Source: Granulosicoccus sp964435305
Lineage (GTDB): Bacteria; Pseudomonadota; Gammaproteobacteria; Granulosicoccales; Granulosicoccaceae
Direction of reading: 5' to 3'
Assembly: GCA_964435305.1 (NCBI GenBank)
Contig: CAYSZH010000111.1
Span: 1 to 15,697, forward strand
Length of the DNA: 15,697 nt
In this document: piece by piece, positions 1 to 6,951 of the stretch
Numbering within the stretch: the stretch's first letter is position 1
Layout: the number at the start of each line of letters is the position of its first letter
Position numbers and translations under genes: made by a program
Notes under the pieces: generated by a model
Databases searched by the model: none
What the model saw: the letters and a program-made list of their open reading frames with translations, nothing else
Told to the model about the DNA's origin: nothing

Positions 1-510
1 TACTTGATCACCATCTGCTATGACTCGACCTTCGCTATCCAGCCGGACAGTCATGGTTGCCTTACGCCCACAAGCACACACCGTTTTTAATTCAAACAAC
101 TTATCGGCAATGGCAAGCAACCGTGCTGAGCCTTCAAACAACTGGCCCTGAAAATCGGTACGCAGGCCATAACACAACACGGGCAGATTAAGTTGATCAA
201 CAACAGCCGCGAGCTGATCTACCTGCTTGGTGTTTAAAAACTGTGCTTCATCCACCAACACACAAGCAAGTTTCTGCTGTAATTGTTCTTCTACAACCAG
301 GTTTTGAAAGTGTGTGTCCGCGTCATAAATATAAGCTTCTTCTGAGAGCCCGATGCGCGATCGGATAACACCGGTACCGTAGCGATCGTCAATGGCTGCA
401 GTAAACAACATCACCTGCATTCCCTGCTCTTGATAGTTATGTGCAGACTGCAAAAGGGAGGTTGATTTGCCCGCATTCATGGCGGAGTAATAAAAATAGA
501 GCTGGGCCAC
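1..510 (-). CDS. tdk: Thymidine kinase (partial, C-terminus beyond left edge)
   Basis: Phosphorylates thymidine (and deoxyuridine) with ATP to dTMP in the pyrimidine salvage pathway, in the cytosol. The first 170 residues are present. Visible features are the N-terminal P-loop SAMNAGKS (residues 9-16), the DEAQF segment (87-91) holding the presumed catalytic base Glu88, the CYGLRTDF lid/thymidine region (113-120), and the first zinc pair CxCG (Cys145, Cys147). The second zinc pair and about 30 residues lie outside the window, judging from the roughly 205-residue E. coli enzyme. The start is GTG at 510: it gives the family N-terminus M-A-Q-L-Y-F, and the next internal ATG falls inside the P-loop. 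There is no clear Shine-Dalgarno sequence. Only 26 nt separate it from the stop of the nucleotidyltransferase gene upstream, so it is probably the last known gene of that operon and relies on read-through or coupled translation. Confidence 0.96.
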   Translation of the reverse strand, partial: MAQLYFYYSAMNAGKSTSLLQSAHNYQEQGMQVMLFTAAIDDRYGTGVIRSRIGLSEEAYIYDADTHFQNLVVEEQLQQKLACVLVDEAQFLNTKQVDQLAAVVDQLNLPVLCYGLRTDFQGQLFEGSARLLAIADKLFELKTVCACGRKATMTVRLDSEGRVIADGDQV

Positions 511-536
511 GGCAAGTGTCAATGCAAATCAGTAGA

Positions 537-1265
537 CTAACACGGCTGCCACTCTTGCGGCGTCGCTTGAACAAGCCCTCGCGCCGTACCCGTGTCCGCC
601 AAATAAACATTAACCGCAGTTTGAATTTCCTTCTCGCCTCGTACTGAAGGGTCAACCTCTCCAATCAAGGGCGAGATGGCGGCCGGCACGATATACACAA
701 GGTTTGCACTGATCGAACTCGGTGCTTCACCTGGTGCTGGCTTCTCAACAACCTCCAGAACATATTCATGCTCATTGAATCGAACACTGCTGCGCATGCC
801 AAGCTCACTTTCGGGCATGGCTTTTAGGCTGATCGTAATATCAGCGTCGTGCGAACCATGAAAGTTAACCAGATCAGGGTAAAAGGACGGCCACACAATG
901 TAGTCAGTGGCCGTCACAAGATAATCACCAGAAAACCACGACGGCAGTGCGTGCAAGGCGGCAAGCACCGCATCTGCAGTACCGGCAAGCTGTGTTTGCC
1001 TGACACATTGCCATTGATCAAATGTCGGCCCTGAGCGAACTTGCATATAGTGTTCGATCTGTTCTGCCAAATGGTGAGTTATCAACACCAAATTTTTAAT
1101 GCCAGCACTGTGCAAAGAACGCAGTACAAGCTCTAAGGTCGGCTCGCCATCCACCGGCAGCAATGGCTTGGGCGTTGTATCCGTGGCTGGCCGTAGGCGA
1201 GAACCTCGGCCTGCACAAAGCAAAATCGCGGTAGAAATTGTTTTTGCTGTGCGGTTATCTGGCAT
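537..1265 (-). CDS. Small NTP-dependent sugar-1-phosphate nucleotidyltransferase (putative uronic acid-1-P or MurU-like uridylyltransferase)
   Basis: A 242-residue, single-domain member of the nucleotidyltransferase (RmlA/GalU/MurU) superfamily. It is expected to make an NDP-sugar and pyrophosphate from NTP and a sugar-1-phosphate in the cytosol. Seen in the sequence: the N-terminal signature LCAGRGSRLRP (16-26) followed by KPLLPVDG (33-40), the base/sugar-contact segment LAGTADAV (93-100), a TATD turn with the likely metal ligand Asp121, and VVEKP (172-176) in the sugar-binding part. There is no C-terminal left-handed beta helix, unlike GlmU. The start ATG at 1265 is preceded by GGAG 8 nt upstream. 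A longer frame to 1340 would overlap the kinase gene and has no support. It lies 16 nt downstream of a galacturonokinase-like gene, so its substrate is probably that kinase's product. The nucleotide (UTP, dTTP or other) cannot be read from the sequence. MurU-type activity on MurNAc-1-P is the main alternative. Confidence 0.85.
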   Translation of the reverse strand: MPDNRTAKTISTAILLCAGRGSRLRPATDTTPKPLLPVDGEPTLELVLRSLHSAGIKNLVLITHHLAEQIEHYMQVRSGPTFDQWQCVRQTQLAGTADAVLAALHALPSWFSGDYLVTATDYIVWPSFYPDLVNFHGSHDADITISLKAMPESELGMRSSVRFNEHEYVLEVVEKPAPGEAPSSISANLVYIVPAAISPLIGEVDPSVRGEKEIQTAVNVYLADTGTARGLVQATPQEWQPC

Positions 1266-1281
1266 CAGCTCATCTCCATCA

Positions 1282-2490
1282 TCAGATATTTTCCAGCACA
1301 CGCACAGAAGCTTCAGGATGGGCAATAAATGCCTTGGCAATGCCTTCTTTTTCGGGATATTCCGCTACAAACCCTGCCAATATCTCTTTACAAACAAGTA
1401 AAGCCTGTGGCGCCGGTACCAACATCAATAAACATCCGCCATAACCACCACCACTGAATCGACTACCAAACACATGCTGATGTGATTGCGCCAGGCGGTG
1501 CAAAACGACCATGGGTTCGCTGCCGCATTCGTAGTCTTCAATTGAGCTTTTACAAGATGCATTCATTAAGTCACCAAACACCTGCCACAGCCCTTGTTCC
1601 CAGGCCTGGGCACCCTCTTGTACACGCGCCATCTCCGAATACACATGCTTGGCGCGCCTGGCCAAATGTGCAGGCAATTCATCCAGTTGACTTTGCATAC
1701 GCTTATCGAGCGGCACATCCCCTAAGCGTTGTACAGATCCGTCCAGCAGGGCTGCAGCTTCTTTACACTCTCTCACTCGATCATTAAAACCGGAAGACAC
1801 CAATTCTCTGGAAAACCCCGAGTAACACAACACCCAACTGACGTCAGTAGTACTGGCGTGATTTGGAATATAACGTGCGCTTGACGTATTCACATCCAAA
1901 ATGGACAAAGCGTCAACCTGCCCAAAGGCCACCGACATCTGATCCTGAATGCCATTGTTTAAGCCCATGTGTTCGTTTTCCACCTGCCTGCATAATTCGA
2001 CAAGTTCTGCCGATGATAAGGTGATGTCATTGACGAATGCCAATGCGGATAAATAGGCAAGAATGACAGAGGCAGAAGAACTTAAACCAGCGCTAACCAG
2101 GGTACCAAGTACCACCCCACTGATGCCATTGACAACCGGTGCATGCGACGACAAACACAGCATACTTGCCTGAGCATAGCGCACCCAATTTGCCGAAGCA
2201 TCTCGATCGCCAACTGTAAAAACACATTCAGAATTTTCCTGTTCAGCAAGTGAATGACGCAGCGTAATGACGTTGCGCTCAGCAGGATAGAACGCCAGCA
2301 CAGTGTACTGATCAATAGTGCGCGCCATTACCTCACCACCTTGATGATCAATATGCGCACCCATGGGGTTGAAACGATAGGGCGACACAACCACTTGGGG
2401 CGTATCCAAACGCTGATAACGGCTCTTTGCACTCTCAACGGCCTGCTCAACCAGCGGTTGCAGTGTTGTGTGCTCTAAGGTTTTATTCAA
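1282..2490 (-). CDS. Galactokinase-family GHMP kinase, galacturonokinase-like
   Basis: Predicted cytosolic kinase that phosphorylates the anomeric C1-OH of a galactose-type sugar, most likely D-galacturonate, with ATP; 402 residues. GHMP motifs are all present: the substrate loop SPYRFNPMGAHIDHQGG (36-52), the ATP loop SAGLSSSAS (133-141), GIQDQ with the catalytic Asp183 (180-184), FNDRVRECKEA (235-245), and the C-terminal GGGYGGC (347-353). The first loop reads GAHIDH where true galactokinases read GEHTDY. GAHIDHQGG, the RAKHVYSE-like segment (279-286) and SSIEDYECGSEP (315-326) match, from memory, plant galacturonokinase rather than bacterial GalK. No galT, galE or galM is nearby, which also argues against the Leloir pathway. 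The start is TTG at 2490, the first start in the frame, and it gives an N-terminus of family length; an AAGGG lies about 13 nt upstream. First gene of the unit with the nucleotidyltransferase and tdk. Family assignment is firm; substrate is inferred. Confidence 0.87.
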   Translation of the reverse strand: MNKTLEHTTLQPLVEQAVESAKSRYQRLDTPQVVVSPYRFNPMGAHIDHQGGEVMARTIDQYTVLAFYPAERNVITLRHSLAEQENSECVFTVGDRDASANWVRYAQASMLCLSSHAPVVNGISGVVLGTLVSAGLSSSASVILAYLSALAFVNDITLSSAELVELCRQVENEHMGLNNGIQDQMSVAFGQVDALSILDVNTSSARYIPNHASTTDVSWVLCYSGFSRELVSSGFNDRVRECKEAAALLDGSVQRLGDVPLDKRMQSQLDELPAHLARRAKHVYSEMARVQEGAQAWEQGLWQVFGDLMNASCKSSIEDYECGSEPMVVLHRLAQSHQHVFGSRFSGGGYGGCLLMLVPAPQALLVCKEILAGFVAEYPEKEGIAKAFIAHPEASVRVLENI

Positions 2491-2512
2491 TTGACTACTT
2501 GCCCTTTTTCTT

Positions 2513-2529
2513 GTTTACGGTCTGTAAAC
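2513..2529. promoter_or_regulatory. Palindrome upstream of the galacturonokinase-like gene (candidate operator)
   Basis: Perfect 6-bp inverted repeat GTTTAC-N5-GTAAAC, with its near edge 22 nt upstream of the TTG start of the kinase gene. It lies between that start and the terminator of pilU, where the kinase promoter must be. On the minus strand a TTGAGA hexamer lies about 20 nt further upstream, but no good -10 accompanies it. The position suits an operator or a 5'-leader hairpin. The half-sites point opposite to the usual LacI/GalR arrangement (GTAAAC...GTTTAC), so no regulator family is assigned. Confidence 0.35.
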
Positions 2530-2583
2530 TGACTTATGTTAAGTTCTCAAGCCAAACATCACGACACCCATTATTCTAAAACG

Positions 2584-2618
2584 AAAAAAGCCCATGAACG
2601 GCTTCACGGGCTTTTTTT
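2584..2618 (-). terminator. Intrinsic terminator downstream of pilU
   Basis: Read on the minus strand this is a 10-bp stem AGCCCGTGAA / TTCATGGGCT with one G-U wobble and a GCCG loop, followed by a run of T. The stem can be extended because A and T runs flank both sides. On the plus strand the same stem has an A-C mismatch, so the direction of pilU fits best. It ends the pilT-pilU transcript about 55 nt after the pilU stop and insulates the kinase operon. Confidence 0.88.
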
Positions 2619-2672
2619 ATTTTTATTCCTTGCCTAAATAAGGCACGGCAATCTACATTGGCGGCATGTACA

Positions 2673-3848
2673 TCAACCCGCCCTGCGCTTCGGTGCCATC
2701 GGATCCTCTTCTTCCTCCTCCAGAGACATGGAATCGGCGATCATGTCATCTACGGCGGCTGAACCCCCACCTTCAAGCTTGATACGCAGTCTCAGATCAT
2801 TTACAGAATCTGCATTACGCATGGCTTCTTCAATGGTAATGGCATTGGAGCTGAGCAAGTCAAACAGAGCATGATCAAATGTCTGCATACCCTGATCCTT
2901 ACTTTTAGTCATAAGCGCTTTGATCTCATGCACCTCACCTTTAAGGATCAAATCAGCCATCAATGGCGTATTAAGCAACACTTCAATCGCCGCTCGGCGC
3001 CCTTTTCCACTCGGCGTGGGTAATAAACGCTGCGAGATAAGTGCTTTTACGTTCAACGATAAATCCAGCAACAGCTGTTTATGACGCGCTTCCGGAAAGA
3101 AGTTGATAATTCGATCCAATGCCTGGTTGGTATTGTTTGCGTGCAAGGTGGCCAGACAAAGATGACCAGTTTCAGCAAATGCGATGGCATGTTCCATGGT
3201 TTTCTGATCTCGTATCTCACCAATCAGGATGACATCAGGTGCCTGTCGCAGTGTATTTTTCAAGGCAATTTCGAACGAGTCGGTATCGGTACCCACCTCA
3301 CGCTGCGTGACGATACAACCTTTATGATGATGGACAAATTCAACCGGATCCTCGATTGTGATGATATGACCATTTGAATTTTGATTACGATAATCAATCA
3401 TCGATGCTAGGCTGGTTGATTTACCAGAACCCGTACCACCAACAAAAATAACCAGACCGCGTTTTGTCATGGCTATTTGATTCATGATATCGGGTAAATG
3501 CAGATCTTCAAACGTTGGAATATCATTCGGTATGATCCGCACAACCAAGCCGGCACTACCACGCTGCACTAATGCATTAACACGAAATCGTGATATATCA
3601 GGCAATGCGATCGCAAAATTACACTCTTTAGACTCTTTGAATTCGGCACGCTCGGATTCCGTCATCAGGCATTGCGTTAACGCCATGGTGTGCTCTGCAC
3701 TGAGCTTTTTGTCCATCACAGGCGTAATCTTGCCGTGAATTCGCATCGCAGGCGCTGCACCTGCGATGATAAACAAATCAGACCCACCTTTTTTGTACAA
3801 GCTTACAAGAAGCTCATCCATAAAGCGTTTTGCAACTTTTAAGTCCAT
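2673..3848 (-). CDS. pilU: Type IV pilus retraction ATPase PilU
   Basis: Accessory retraction motor of type IV pili, a hexameric ATPase at the cytoplasmic face of the inner membrane that assists PilT in depolymerising the pilus during twitching and DNA uptake. 391 residues. Visible: N-terminal PAS-like/N2 region with GGSDLFI (21-27), Walker A GGTGSGKS (137-144), Asp box TIEDPVEFVH (164-173), Walker B PDVILIGEIRD with Glu211 (204-214), and His box TGHLCLATLHAN (228-239). The region where PilT carries AIRNLIRE reads NTPLMADLILKGE instead, supporting PilU over a second PilT. The C-terminus has an acidic run EEEEED (377-382) and then a basic end. ATG at 3848 has AGGA about 8 nt upstream. It lies 57 nt after pilT, same strand, presumably one operon, and ends at the terminator at 2584-2618. 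The last 13 codons overlap a plausible alternative C-terminus in another frame (see findings). Confidence 0.95.
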   Translation of the reverse strand: MDLKVAKRFMDELLVSLYKKGGSDLFIIAGAAPAMRIHGKITPVMDKKLSAEHTMALTQCLMTESERAEFKESKECNFAIALPDISRFRVNALVQRGSAGLVVRIIPNDIPTFEDLHLPDIMNQIAMTKRGLVIFVGGTGSGKSTSLASMIDYRNQNSNGHIITIEDPVEFVHHHKGCIVTQREVGTDTDSFEIALKNTLRQAPDVILIGEIRDQKTMEHAIAFAETGHLCLATLHANNTNQALDRIINFFPEARHKQLLLDLSLNVKALISQRLLPTPSGKGRRAAIEVLLNTPLMADLILKGEVHEIKALMTKSKDQGMQTFDHALFDLLSSNAITIEEAMRNADSVNDLRLRIKLEGGGSAAVDDMIADSMSLEEEEEDPMAPKRRAG

Positions 3849-3905
3849 GAGTCTATTCCTAGAAATACTGTTTAATGACTGCTTAATGTTTTATCGAAAT
3901 AACGA

Positions 3906-4943
3906 TTAGTTCAAGGCTTCAGGGTTTGCTGCTTTCTTACGCGCTTCAGCCAAATCCACAACACCACGGTTAACCAGTTCTTTCAGGTTCTGATCAAGTG
4001 TTTGCATGCCATGGCCCTGACCGGTCTGGATTGCCGAGTACATTTGCGCAACCTTGTCTTCACGAATCAGGTTTCGAATCGCAGGTGTGCCAATCATAAT
4101 TTCATGAGCCGCCACTCGCCCACCGCCCGACTTTTTCAATAGTGTTTGAGAAATTACCGCTTTAAGCGATTCTGACAACATGGATCTGACCATCGGTTTT
4201 TCACCGGCAGGGAACACATCGACAATACGGTCAACAGTTTTTGCAGCAGAACTTGTGTGCAAAGTACCAAACACAAGGTGGCCAGTTTCAGCGGCGGTTA
4301 AGGCCAGCGATATGGTTTCCTGGTCACGCATCTCACCAACCAGAATAACGTCTGGATCTTCACGCAAGGCAGAGCGTAGCGCGGCAGAAAAGCCAAAGGT
4401 ATCGCGATTGACTTCACGCTGATTGATCAGGCACTTTTTACTCTCATGAACAAATTCTATTGGGTCTTCAATAGTTAGAATATGACCAAGCTCAGTCTCA
4501 TTCTTATAATCCATCATTGCTGCCAGCGTCGTAGATTTACCTGAACCAGTTGGGCCAGTTACGAGCACAATGCCGCGAGGCATTTCAGAGATTTCCTGAA
4601 AGATGCGTGGTGCGCTGAGCTGCTCTAATGTCAGGATTTCGGTTGGGATGGTACGAAATACGGCACCACAACCACGGTTTTGATTAAACGCGTTTACACG
4701 AAAACGTGCTGTTTCGGGAATCTCAAAAGAGAAATCAGTTTCGAGATGTTCTTCGAAATCCTTTCGCTGCTTATCATTCATGATGTCGTAAACCATGGCC
4801 TGAACCGCGGCATGATCCAACGCTGGAATGTTGACCCTGCGCATGTCGCCGTCTACACGTATCATAGGAGGTAGACCTGCTGACAAGTGCATATCAGACG
4901 CACCGTTTTTAACACCAAAGGTCAGAAGCTGAGCAATATCCAT
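3906..4943 (-). CDS. pilT: Type IV pilus retraction ATPase PilT
   Basis: Main retraction motor of type IV pili, a hexameric ATPase that drives pilin subunits back into the inner membrane. 345 residues, the usual PilT length. Visible: N-terminal GASDMHLSAGLPP (14-26), Walker A GPTGSGKS (130-137), Asp box TIEDPIEFVH (157-166), Walker B DPDVILVGEMRD with Glu204 (196-207), His box TGHLVFGTLHT (220-230), and the PilT-diagnostic AIRNLIRE (288-295), which is needed for retraction in the family. First gene of a pilT-pilU operon, divergent from yggS across 122 nt, an arrangement common in gammaproteobacteria. ATG at 4943 is preceded by AAGG about 10 nt upstream. No odd features. Confidence 0.97.
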   Translation of the reverse strand: MDIAQLLTFGVKNGASDMHLSAGLPPMIRVDGDMRRVNIPALDHAAVQAMVYDIMNDKQRKDFEEHLETDFSFEIPETARFRVNAFNQNRGCGAVFRTIPTEILTLEQLSAPRIFQEISEMPRGIVLVTGPTGSGKSTTLAAMMDYKNETELGHILTIEDPIEFVHESKKCLINQREVNRDTFGFSAALRSALREDPDVILVGEMRDQETISLALTAAETGHLVFGTLHTSSAAKTVDRIVDVFPAGEKPMVRSMLSESLKAVISQTLLKKSGGGRVAAHEIMIGTPAIRNLIREDKVAQMYSAIQTGQGHGMQTLDQNLKELVNRGVVDLAEARKKAANPEALN

Positions 4944-4956
4944 TATTGAAACCCTT

Positions 4957-4996
4957 ACATAAGACAGTTATTTGAAGCTTATGTCGGCCATGTCAA
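4957..4996 (-). promoter_or_regulatory. Candidate pilT promoter with overlapping inverted repeat
   Basis: On the minus strand a consensus -35 hexamer TTGACA lies at 4996-4991. Seventeen nt further on, the -10 position (4973-4968) reads AAATAA, a poor match. A perfect 7-bp inverted repeat ACATAAG-N14-CTTATGT at 4957-4984 covers this weak -10 region and ends 14 nt from the pilT start codon. A good -35 with a weak, palindrome-covered -10 would suit a regulated promoter. The assignment is tentative. Confidence 0.35.
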
Positions 4997-5065
4997 TCAT
5001 TTGCTTAGTGATCGAGCGTTTGACCATGATGCAGCCGACAATTTGCGTCCAACAAGGCCAAAAAT

Positions 5066-5770
5066 GTGATTGACTCCTCAAATTCTGTAGCCGCCGAATT
5101 GGCCAAGCTCAACACATCTATTCGACAATGGGAGCTGGACTATCAGCGCAGTCCCGGTTCTGTGCAGTTGCTTGCCGTAAGCAAAACCAAACCCATGGCG
5201 CTTATAAAAGAGGCGTTTGATGCGGGACAGCGGGATTTTGGCGAAAATTACCCTGATGAGGCGATTGCAAAAATCACAGCACGGCCATCAATGGACTGCC
5301 AATGGCATTACATCGGTGCGATCCAATCTCGGAAAGCTTCAAGTCTTGCGCAGCATTTTGACTGGGTGCACAGCGTGGACCGTCTTAAGGTTGCAAGAAA
5401 ACTCAGCGCCAGTCGTGAGGAACACGACACAGCACTGCAAATTTGCCTGCAGGTAAATATTGATAATGAAGCGAGTAAATCTGGATTGATGGCAGATGAA
5501 GTGGCGCAGTTTGCAGACGAATGCGCAGAGCTACCCAATCTGGTTTTACGCGGCCTAATGGCCATTCCCAAACCAAGAACCCATCTGCACGAGCAGCGAA
5601 AGGCCTTTGCAAAGGTGCGCCATTTGTATGAATCCTGCCGACAAAATCACCCCACACTGGACACGCTTTCCATGGGCATGAGCGCAGACATCGAAGCCGC
5701 TATCGCCGAAGGGGCGACTATTGTACGAGTAGGAACGGCTATTTTTGGTGCGCGCGAACCGAAGCAATAA
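5066..5770 (+). CDS. yggS: YggS/PLPBP family pyridoxal phosphate homeostasis protein
   Basis: Cytosolic PLP-binding protein without known enzymatic activity; it buffers PLP and affects vitamin B6 and amino-acid balance. 234 residues with the single TIM-barrel fold expected. Visible: LLAVSKTKP with the PLP-binding Lys40 (35-43), FGENYPDEA (72-80), the WHYIGAIQSRK segment (96-106), IDNEASKSG (151-159), GLMAIP (182-187), and the C-terminal phosphate-binding part SMGMSADIEAAI (212-223) with VRVGTAIFGAR (231-241 in family numbering, near the C-terminus here). The start is GTG at 5066: an in-frame stop at 5027 and no other start rule out extension, and the next in-frame ATG lies after the PLP lysine. 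An ATG-TGA pair overlaps the GTG. First gene of the plus-strand block; 61 nt to the transaldolase gene. Confidence 0.95.
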   Translation: MIDSSNSVAAELAKLNTSIRQWELDYQRSPGSVQLLAVSKTKPMALIKEAFDAGQRDFGENYPDEAIAKITARPSMDCQWHYIGAIQSRKASSLAQHFDWVHSVDRLKVARKLSASREEHDTALQICLQVNIDNEASKSGLMADEVAQFADECAELPNLVLRGLMAIPKPRTHLHEQRKAFAKVRHLYESCRQNHPTLDTLSMGMSADIEAAIAEGATIVRVGTAIFGAREPKQ

Positions 5771-5831
5771 CACCGCACAGCGAGAATTCTGTAAAGTTAA
5801 CCCATCTGTCACGCAATTTTTAGGAAACGTT

Positions 5832-6947
5832 ATGACGTCTTCAAGCCCCATGGTCGCCGCCTACGCCGCTGGTCAAAGTCTTTGGCTGGATTACATTCAA
5901 CGCAGCCTGCTCGATGGCGATCTGCAAGCGCTTATCAGCAATGATAGCGTGATGGGGCTAACGTCCAACCCAGCGATATTTGAGTCTGCAATTGCAAAGT
6001 CGACTGAATACGATGACACTATCGCCGCCATCATTGGCGCTGATGCCAGCGTCGATAATCTGGAAGTGTTTAATCAGCTGGCCATCGCTGATATTCAAGG
6101 TGCAGCTGACGCCTTCGCCGACACCTATAAAAAAACCCAGGCTGTAGATGGCTATGTCAGCCTGGAAGTGACTCCCGATCTTGCAGACAATGTCGAGGGC
6201 ACGGTAAAAATGGGGCTTGAACTTAATAAGCGCGTTAATCGCCCCAACTTAATGATTAAAGTACCGGGCACCAAGGCAGGCGTTACCGCTTTTGAAGAAC
6301 TTACCGCCGAGGGAGTCAACGTCAACGTCACCCTGCTTTTCAGTGTGAAGCGTTATCTCGAAATCGCCCAAGCTTATATCAGAGGTCTGGAACGTCGCCA
6401 CGCAGCCGGTGGTAGTGTCGACGATATGGCTTCTGTGGCAAGCTTTTTTGTGAGCCGCGTGGATTCGGAAGTGGATGCAGCGTTAGATAAAGTGGGCAGT
6501 GGTGAGGCGCGCGCTTTAAAGGGTAAGGTAGCTATCGCGAACGCGAAGGTAGCCTATGGTCACTTTGCAAACCTGTATGGCAGCGAAAAATTTGCCGCGC
6601 TCAAGGCACAGGGTGCCAGACCACAACGCTTATTATGGGCAAGCACAGGTACTAAAAACGCTGATTACTCCGATGTGCTTTATGTAGAGGAGCTGATTGG
6701 CCCGGATACAGTCAACACGCTACCGCCTAAAACAATGGACGCATTTCGCGATCACGGAATCGCAGAGCCGCGTTTATCCACAGGGCTTGACCAAGCCCAC
6801 AAGCAACTCGCCGCACTTGGTGGGCTGGGTATCTCACTTGATGGCATTACCGACAAACTTGAAAAAGCCGGCATAGACTCATTTGTTGACGCGTTTAATC
6901 GTTTGCTGCAATCCATAGACGATAAGCGTACTCGCCTGGCGAGCTAA
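5832..6947 (+). CDS. tal: Transaldolase, long form
   Basis: Transfers a dihydroxyacetone unit from sedoheptulose-7-P to glyceraldehyde-3-P, giving erythrose-4-P and fructose-6-P in the non-oxidative pentose phosphate pathway. 371 residues. Visible: GLTSNPAIF (42-50), the Schiff-base lysine Lys143 in LMIKVPGT (140-147), NVTLLFS (165-171), SFFVSRVD (204-211) and LLWASTGTKN (267-276). The length and the IKVPGT context place it in the longer transaldolase subfamily seen in actinobacteria and cyanobacteria and sometimes fused to glucose-6-P isomerase. It differs from the roughly 317-residue E. coli TalA/TalB type. ATG at 5832 follows AGGA with an 8-nt gap. An upstream frame to 5745 would overlap yggS and adds an unrelated N-terminus, so it is not used. 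It ends 4 nt before proC, implying co-translation. Confidence 0.94.
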   Translation: MTSSSPMVAAYAAGQSLWLDYIQRSLLDGDLQALISNDSVMGLTSNPAIFESAIAKSTEYDDTIAAIIGADASVDNLEVFNQLAIADIQGAADAFADTYKKTQAVDGYVSLEVTPDLADNVEGTVKMGLELNKRVNRPNLMIKVPGTKAGVTAFEELTAEGVNVNVTLLFSVKRYLEIAQAYIRGLERRHAAGGSVDDMASVASFFVSRVDSEVDAALDKVGSGEARALKGKVAIANAKVAYGHFANLYGSEKFAALKAQGARPQRLLWASTGTKNADYSDVLYVEELIGPDTVNTLPPKTMDAFRDHGIAEPRLSTGLDQAHKQLAALGGLGISLDGITDKLEKAGIDSFVDAFNRLLQSIDDKRTRLAS

Positions 6948-6951
6948 GCGA

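Noticed and set aside
1266..1340. Upstream extension of the nucleotidyltransferase frame by 25 codons
   Set aside because: It overlaps the 3' end of the kinase gene, uses a non-ATG start without a ribosome site, and the ATG at 1265 has GGAG at good spacing and gives the expected N-terminus.
1282..2490. Ordinary galactokinase (galK) of the Leloir pathway
   Set aside because: The substrate loop has GAHIDH and not GEHTDY, other segments match galacturonokinase better, and no galT, galE or galM is next to it.
5745..5831. Upstream extension of the transaldolase frame
   Set aside because: It overlaps the end of yggS, its residues do not resemble transaldolase, and the ATG at 5832 has a clear AGGA.
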